Source: Zygotorulaspora mrakii
Lineage: Eukaryota; Ascomycota; Saccharomycetes; Saccharomycetales; Saccharomycetaceae
Reading direction: 5' to 3'
Assembly (NCBI RefSeq): GCF_013402915.1
Contig: NC_050719.1
Coordinates: 1,240,001-1,304,000, forward strand
Length of the DNA stretch: 64,000 nt
Shown: positions 60,555 through 64,000 of the stretch, piece after piece
How positions within the stretch are numbered: the stretch's first letter is position 1
How the letters are laid out: each line of letters starts with the position of its first letter
Made by a program: the position numbers and the translations under genes
Notes under the pieces: generated by a model
The model's database searches: none
Told to the model about the DNA's origin: nothing
What the model saw: the letters and a program-made list of their open reading frames with translations, nothing else

Positions 60555-61271
60555 TTAAGTACTCGTGGTTGCATTATTCTGTAACTCTACCAAAACATGC
60601 TTTCTCAGAATATTTCTTCTAATGTTTTTCTTCAACAACTCCGGTTGTTCTACACCGTGGCTTCTCAAAAAGTCAAGAGCCAAATCATTATCACCCGTTA
60701 ATTCATCAACTCTTTCCTGTATTCTGTTGATTTTTTCACGTTGTTCTGCAACGTTGGTTTCCAAGCTCGACAGATCTAGCTGTAACAACTGTTTTACCGT
60801 TTCTGGAGAAAACTCTTCAATTCCATAACGATTCTTTATATCAGATAAACTCTCCACAGACTCCCCCTTCGACAACGCCTCCTGGATCATACGTATATCT
60901 CGTAGGAGAATACTGCTCCCATTTGTAGCTCTATGGACTCTTCGGTGTATAAATTCCTGAGTTTTGGCAGCTTCCTCCTTGGCAACATTTATTCTGGCCT
61001 GGGACTCATATAAAGCAAACTGTTGACCTTTGTTTTTGATAATCTCCGCGATTGCAAAGAACTTACACTTAGATAAAGGTCTGGTAGCTTCAATACGAAC
61101 CAAATCTCCCTCGCGCGATATTTCTCCCTCATCATGCACTAGGTAGTCCTTACGGTGAAATAATTCCTTATTAATACGCTTGTTGAATACTTTAGTCTCT
61201 ACACGAACTTTCACGGTCTTTTGCATTTTGCCCTGGGACACAACTAGCCCCAAGAAATTTTGGCGAGCCAT
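60555..61271 (-). CDS. MRPS17: Mitochondrial ribosomal protein uS17m (Mrps17)
   Basis: Mrps17 is the mitochondrial small-subunit protein uS17. The 238-residue protein has an OB-fold S17 core in the first 85 residues ([50 protein letters not shown]), with a long helical C-terminal extension typical of yeast mitochondria. ATG at 61271. In S. cerevisiae it is YMR188C on chromosome XIII; here it is between RBD2 and the YPL247C orthologue, again interleaving the two blocks. Confidence 0.95.
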   Translation of the reverse strand: MARQNFLGLVVSQGKMQKTVKVRVETKVFNKRINKELFHRKDYLVHDEGEISREGDLVRIEATRPLSKCKFFAIAEIIKNKGQQFALYESQARINVAKEEAAKTQEFIHRRVHRATNGSSILLRDIRMIQEALSKGESVESLSDIKNRYGIEEFSPETVKQLLQLDLSSLETNVAEQREKINRIQERVDELTGDNDLALDFLRSHGVEQPELLKKNIRRNILRKHVLVELQNNATTST

Positions 61272-61839
61272 CCTGCTAAATCGAACCGCACCTTCAAGTT
61301 TGACTATAATTCCAAGTAATTGGACGCTGAATAACGGTTCAGGGGCCTTAGTAAATCTTCAATTAAGCTTTGATGTTCTCATCTCTCCGATCAACTCTGA
61401 GTTTTATTAAAAGCTCTACTAAAAATTTTGCAAATCATACACTACGGATCAACCAGTTTACAAATATTATATGGTATGAAAGATCTCATTTGTAGGCTCT
61501 TTATGGGGTCTTTGAATCTGGATGTATTTCCAAATGTTTCTCAAAAGTGTGTCAATGAGAGCTGGTTACAAGGCGCCACATTATGGCTGTTCTGTGACCG
61601 TTTAATTGTATTTTAGTTGTAGAATTTACATTTAATTACTGGCAATTTCAACTTTCTTGCCTTTAGCCAAAAAGTAGAAAATCGGAGAACACCTACAGGG
61701 AAGACCAAAAGCAGAATCAGATACCTATCATTAGGTAGACGTTCTCGATCATTGGTTTTTACATTGCTCAATAAATTAAGGCATAATAAGAGAACGCTAG
61801 CATATACAACAATTTGAATTGCTTGAATAACGGAGTATT
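61272..61839. other. MRPS17 - YPL247C orthologue divergent region
   Basis: A 568-bp divergent promoter. The open stretch at 61428-61616 lacks homology. No clear element was identified. Confidence 0.45.
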
Positions 61840-63480
61840 ATGGACACTTCACGAGGCTCTAAGCGCAGTTCCATATCGTTCGGCAGTTACCAGAGGCAGC
61901 CCGGACACGGTGTGCCTGGAGGTTATGATAGCGGCATGTTTTCGTATGGACCACTTGGTGGCAGCGGATCGGGTATTGGCGCTGGCGCTAGTGCGGGTGG
62001 GTCGCATTACGCGAATAGATCACCAATGTACTCTCCCTTGGACTATTCTCAACCGATATTCCCACCTAATGGATACACGAATCTTCATCAGTTTAGGAAT
62101 TCAAGCGGCGGAGATGCTGCTGTGGTTTGCGAATATGAAGCTAACTATCCATTGTTCGCCGTAGATTGGAGTTTAGGGGATTACGTTTGTTTTGGATCGT
62201 ATCTGGAAGGGAACAAAAACAGGCTACAAGTTATAAAAACAGATGATTTGTTGACATGGGATAAAGTTGCGGAATGCAGTGTTACATTTCCAGTAAGCAA
62301 TATACAATGGCAGCCCGGTGGAACGCATTCCAGTAAGTTTGCAACATGCTCGGATTCTTTGCGGATATGGAACATGAATGAAGAGGATAACACGCTACAA
62401 GAACGAATTAATTTATCAGTCTGTAAATACAACAAACAGCAGAATGTCAATGCGGTGGCAGCAGCAAGTACAACGTCTGCTACCGGAGCACCATCGACAT
62501 CTACATCAGCATTAAAGTCATCGCCGAAAAATTCAAATATTAATGATTCCCAAGGAACTACTGCTGGACATTTAAGTTTGCTGGGTGAACTTCCGCCAAT
62601 AACATCGTTTCACTGGAACCCGATAGATACCAATCTTTTAATTTCATGTTCTATAGACACTACCTGTATCGTATGGGATCTGCAAAGCAGCACGTACGTC
62701 AAAACACAACTGATTGCACATGACAGTGAAGTATTCGACGTACGATTCCTCACGCAATCCACACAATTATTTGCTAGTTGCGGTGGTGATGGCAGTGTGA
62801 GAGTGTTTGATCTCAGATGCCTTGCGCATAGCACGATTATTTACGAACCAAATGCCCCCCTCGAAAACTCACAATCTAATGTCAGCTCGGAGTCGGTGGG
62901 TGCTATCGCATCGGTTCATCAAGGCGCAGATTACGATAATTCTTCCAAGGCGCTTTTACGCTTAGAACCATCACCATTTGATCCGAACGTAATTGCAACT
63001 TTTGCGCTGGATTCGCAGTCCATTCTAATCCTCGATATGAGAAACCCCGGCTCCCCGATCCTCACACTACAGGGTCACAACGCAGCGGTGAATCAAATCA
63101 AATGGCACCCCACAAGAAGAAATGTTATCATATCCTGCAGTGATGATTGTCAAGTACTATATTGGGACCTCCATCAATGGCTAGATTCCGTGGCAGATTC
63201 CAACAGCAACACTGAAAACCCTGAAACAGCAGTAACGAAATCTCCCGCAAAGTCTCCCTTCTCTAATTCAAACTCATCTTCAATAACAGGGCTGTCAAGC
63301 GACAATGCGGACCCGGCAGTATCCAAGTGGAGTACCAAGAACAACTCACAATGGCTCGATACGCCAGCCATGTACTACGCCAATAAGGGTCAAGAAATAA
63401 ATAACATTATCTGGAGACCACAAGGCGGCGAGTGGCTCGGTGCAATAAGTGCCAAACGATTTCAGAACATCAGAATCTAG
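61840..63480 (+). CDS. WD-repeat protein, YPL247C orthologue (DCAF7/TTG1-like)
   Basis: The 546-residue protein is the orthologue of S. cerevisiae YPL247C, similar to human DCAF7 and plant TTG1, which scaffold kinases. The N-terminus is Gly/Ser-rich (SGSGIGAGASAGG) and disordered. The WD40 propeller starts at about residue 100 (YPLFAVDWS) and has conserved DCAF7 blocks such as PVSNIQWQPG, TSFHWNPIDTNLLIS, SIDTTCIVWDL, HDSEVFDVRFL and GGDGSVRVFDLR. The end is NNIIWRPQGGEWLGA. Two Ser-rich loops interrupt the propeller. The function in yeast is unknown. Confidence 0.92.
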   Translation: MDTSRGSKRSSISFGSYQRQPGHGVPGGYDSGMFSYGPLGGSGSGIGAGASAGGSHYANRSPMYSPLDYSQPIFPPNGYTNLHQFRNSSGGDAAVVCEYEANYPLFAVDWSLGDYVCFGSYLEGNKNRLQVIKTDDLLTWDKVAECSVTFPVSNIQWQPGGTHSSKFATCSDSLRIWNMNEEDNTLQERINLSVCKYNKQQNVNAVAAASTTSATGAPSTSTSALKSSPKNSNINDSQGTTAGHLSLLGELPPITSFHWNPIDTNLLISCSIDTTCIVWDLQSSTYVKTQLIAHDSEVFDVRFLTQSTQLFASCGGDGSVRVFDLRCLAHSTIIYEPNAPLENSQSNVSSESVGAIASVHQGADYDNSSKALLRLEPSPFDPNVIATFALDSQSILILDMRNPGSPILTLQGHNAAVNQIKWHPTRRNVIISCSDDCQVLYWDLHQWLDSVADSNSNTENPETAVTKSPAKSPFSNSNSSSITGLSSDNADPAVSKWSTKNNSQWLDTPAMYYANKGQEINNIIWRPQGGEWLGAISAKRFQNIRI

Positions 63481-64000
63481 TTTCCCTCAAACAATAACAC
63501 CTGTTCCTTCAATGCACTACTTCGATGAGAATACATATTAACATATACATCTAAAACTATCAAGCATCCATCCAACTGTCAACCAACGGCCTGACGATCA
63601 ATCAACGATCAACGAACGACTATTTACGTGCTCTTGGCCTCTCTGAGTCTTGACGCATGCACACAATCTTCTTATTGACTTCTTAAGCTATGTTTATCAC
63701 CAAATCGCTCAAATTATGGCTACTTCTTGTTGTTCTCCGGTATTGACTTCTTTCAGTGAGATTCTGACTTCTTGACTGCATCGGAGGTAAAATAACTTTT
63801 ATCGTAAGCATGCGATGAGATAGGCCATGTTACCGAAGCGTAGAAGTCAGAATTGTCTATGGTTTGATAAGAACTATCACATGAGATCACTCTTCTCGAA
63901 TAATGAATGCTGACGAGAATGGAGCCTGGCGATTTATACACTTGTATTTAAGTGCAAGGAAACCAATAATTTAGGCTGTTACCTAGAATCATCGTTTCCT
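63481..64000. other. Region downstream of the YPL247C orthologue
   Basis: About 520 bp with no gene I can support. In S. cerevisiae the next gene outward is GAL4; this window ends before any further coding sequence is visible. A TTGACTTCTT-like decamer occurs three times (around 63675, 63742, 63768). The open stretch on the minus strand at 63753-63941 is not convincing. Confidence 0.45.

Noticed and set aside
63753..63941. 62-codon open stretch on the minus strand at the right end
   Set aside because: No homology; short and low-complexity, and the next expected gene (GAL4-like) would show a zinc cluster, which is absent.

Overview
This window is nuclear DNA from a budding yeast of the Saccharomycetaceae. 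Almost every gene is intron-poor, closely packed and recognisable as the orthologue of a named Saccharomyces cerevisiae gene. Gene order points to a lineage that did not pass through the whole-genome duplication. Genes that lie on two different S. cerevisiae chromosomes are interleaved here in one row, which is the expected pre-duplication order. The proteins look close to S. cerevisiae, so a Zygosaccharomyces/Torulaspora-type yeast is plausible, but that is inference and I cannot name the species. No tRNA, rRNA, transposon, LTR, centromere or CRISPR was found.

Layout. (1) Positions 1-526 hold the N-terminal half of COX10, cut by the left edge (its S. cerevisiae counterpart is on chromosome XVI). 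(2) Positions 745-26635 correspond to S. cerevisiae chromosome XV, RPN8 to TPO4, interleaved with chromosome XIII, ERG12 to DML1. The order is RPN8, GPN2, DSE3, RBL2, PNT1, HRK1, VPH1, ERG12, FSF1, YTM1, a YMR209C orthologue, TPO4, MGL2, DML1. (3) Positions 26828-63480 correspond to chromosome XVI, FAS2 to YPL247C, interleaved with chromosome XIII, SSO2 to MRPS17. The order is FAS2, SSO1/2, NSL1, VMA11, RVB2, ENV7, an ADD37-like gene, SUI3, YAR1, RTP1, HSP82/HSC82, CIN2, IQG1, SRP68, HUT1, a YPL245W orthologue, RBD2, MRPS17, a YPL247C orthologue. Two rearrangement junctions relative to S. cerevisiae lie at COX10/RPN8 and DML1/FAS2. The last 520 bases hold no gene I can see.

Functions are housekeeping: proteasome, V-ATPase (VPH1 and VMA11), sterol and fatty-acid synthesis, tubulin folding (RBL2, CIN2), exocytosis (SSO), kinetochore (NSL1), ribosome assembly (YTM1, YAR1), translation initiation (SUI3), protein targeting (SRP68) and cytokinesis (IQG1, DSE3). 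Several regulatory sites can be read directly: an Rpn4-type PACE site before RPN8, paired RRPE and PAC sites before YTM1, a heat-shock element before HSP82, and Reb1-type sites in several promoters. The one spliced gene I can demonstrate is CIN2.

I see no undescribed multi-gene system. The observations most worth following are an ENV7 kinase that has lost its glycine loop, an Sso protein with three N-terminal NPY motifs, an NSL1 tail whose stop codon lies inside a tandem repeat, in-frame upstream ATGs at DSE3 and VMA11, and the absence of PAC1 between HRK1 and VPH1.
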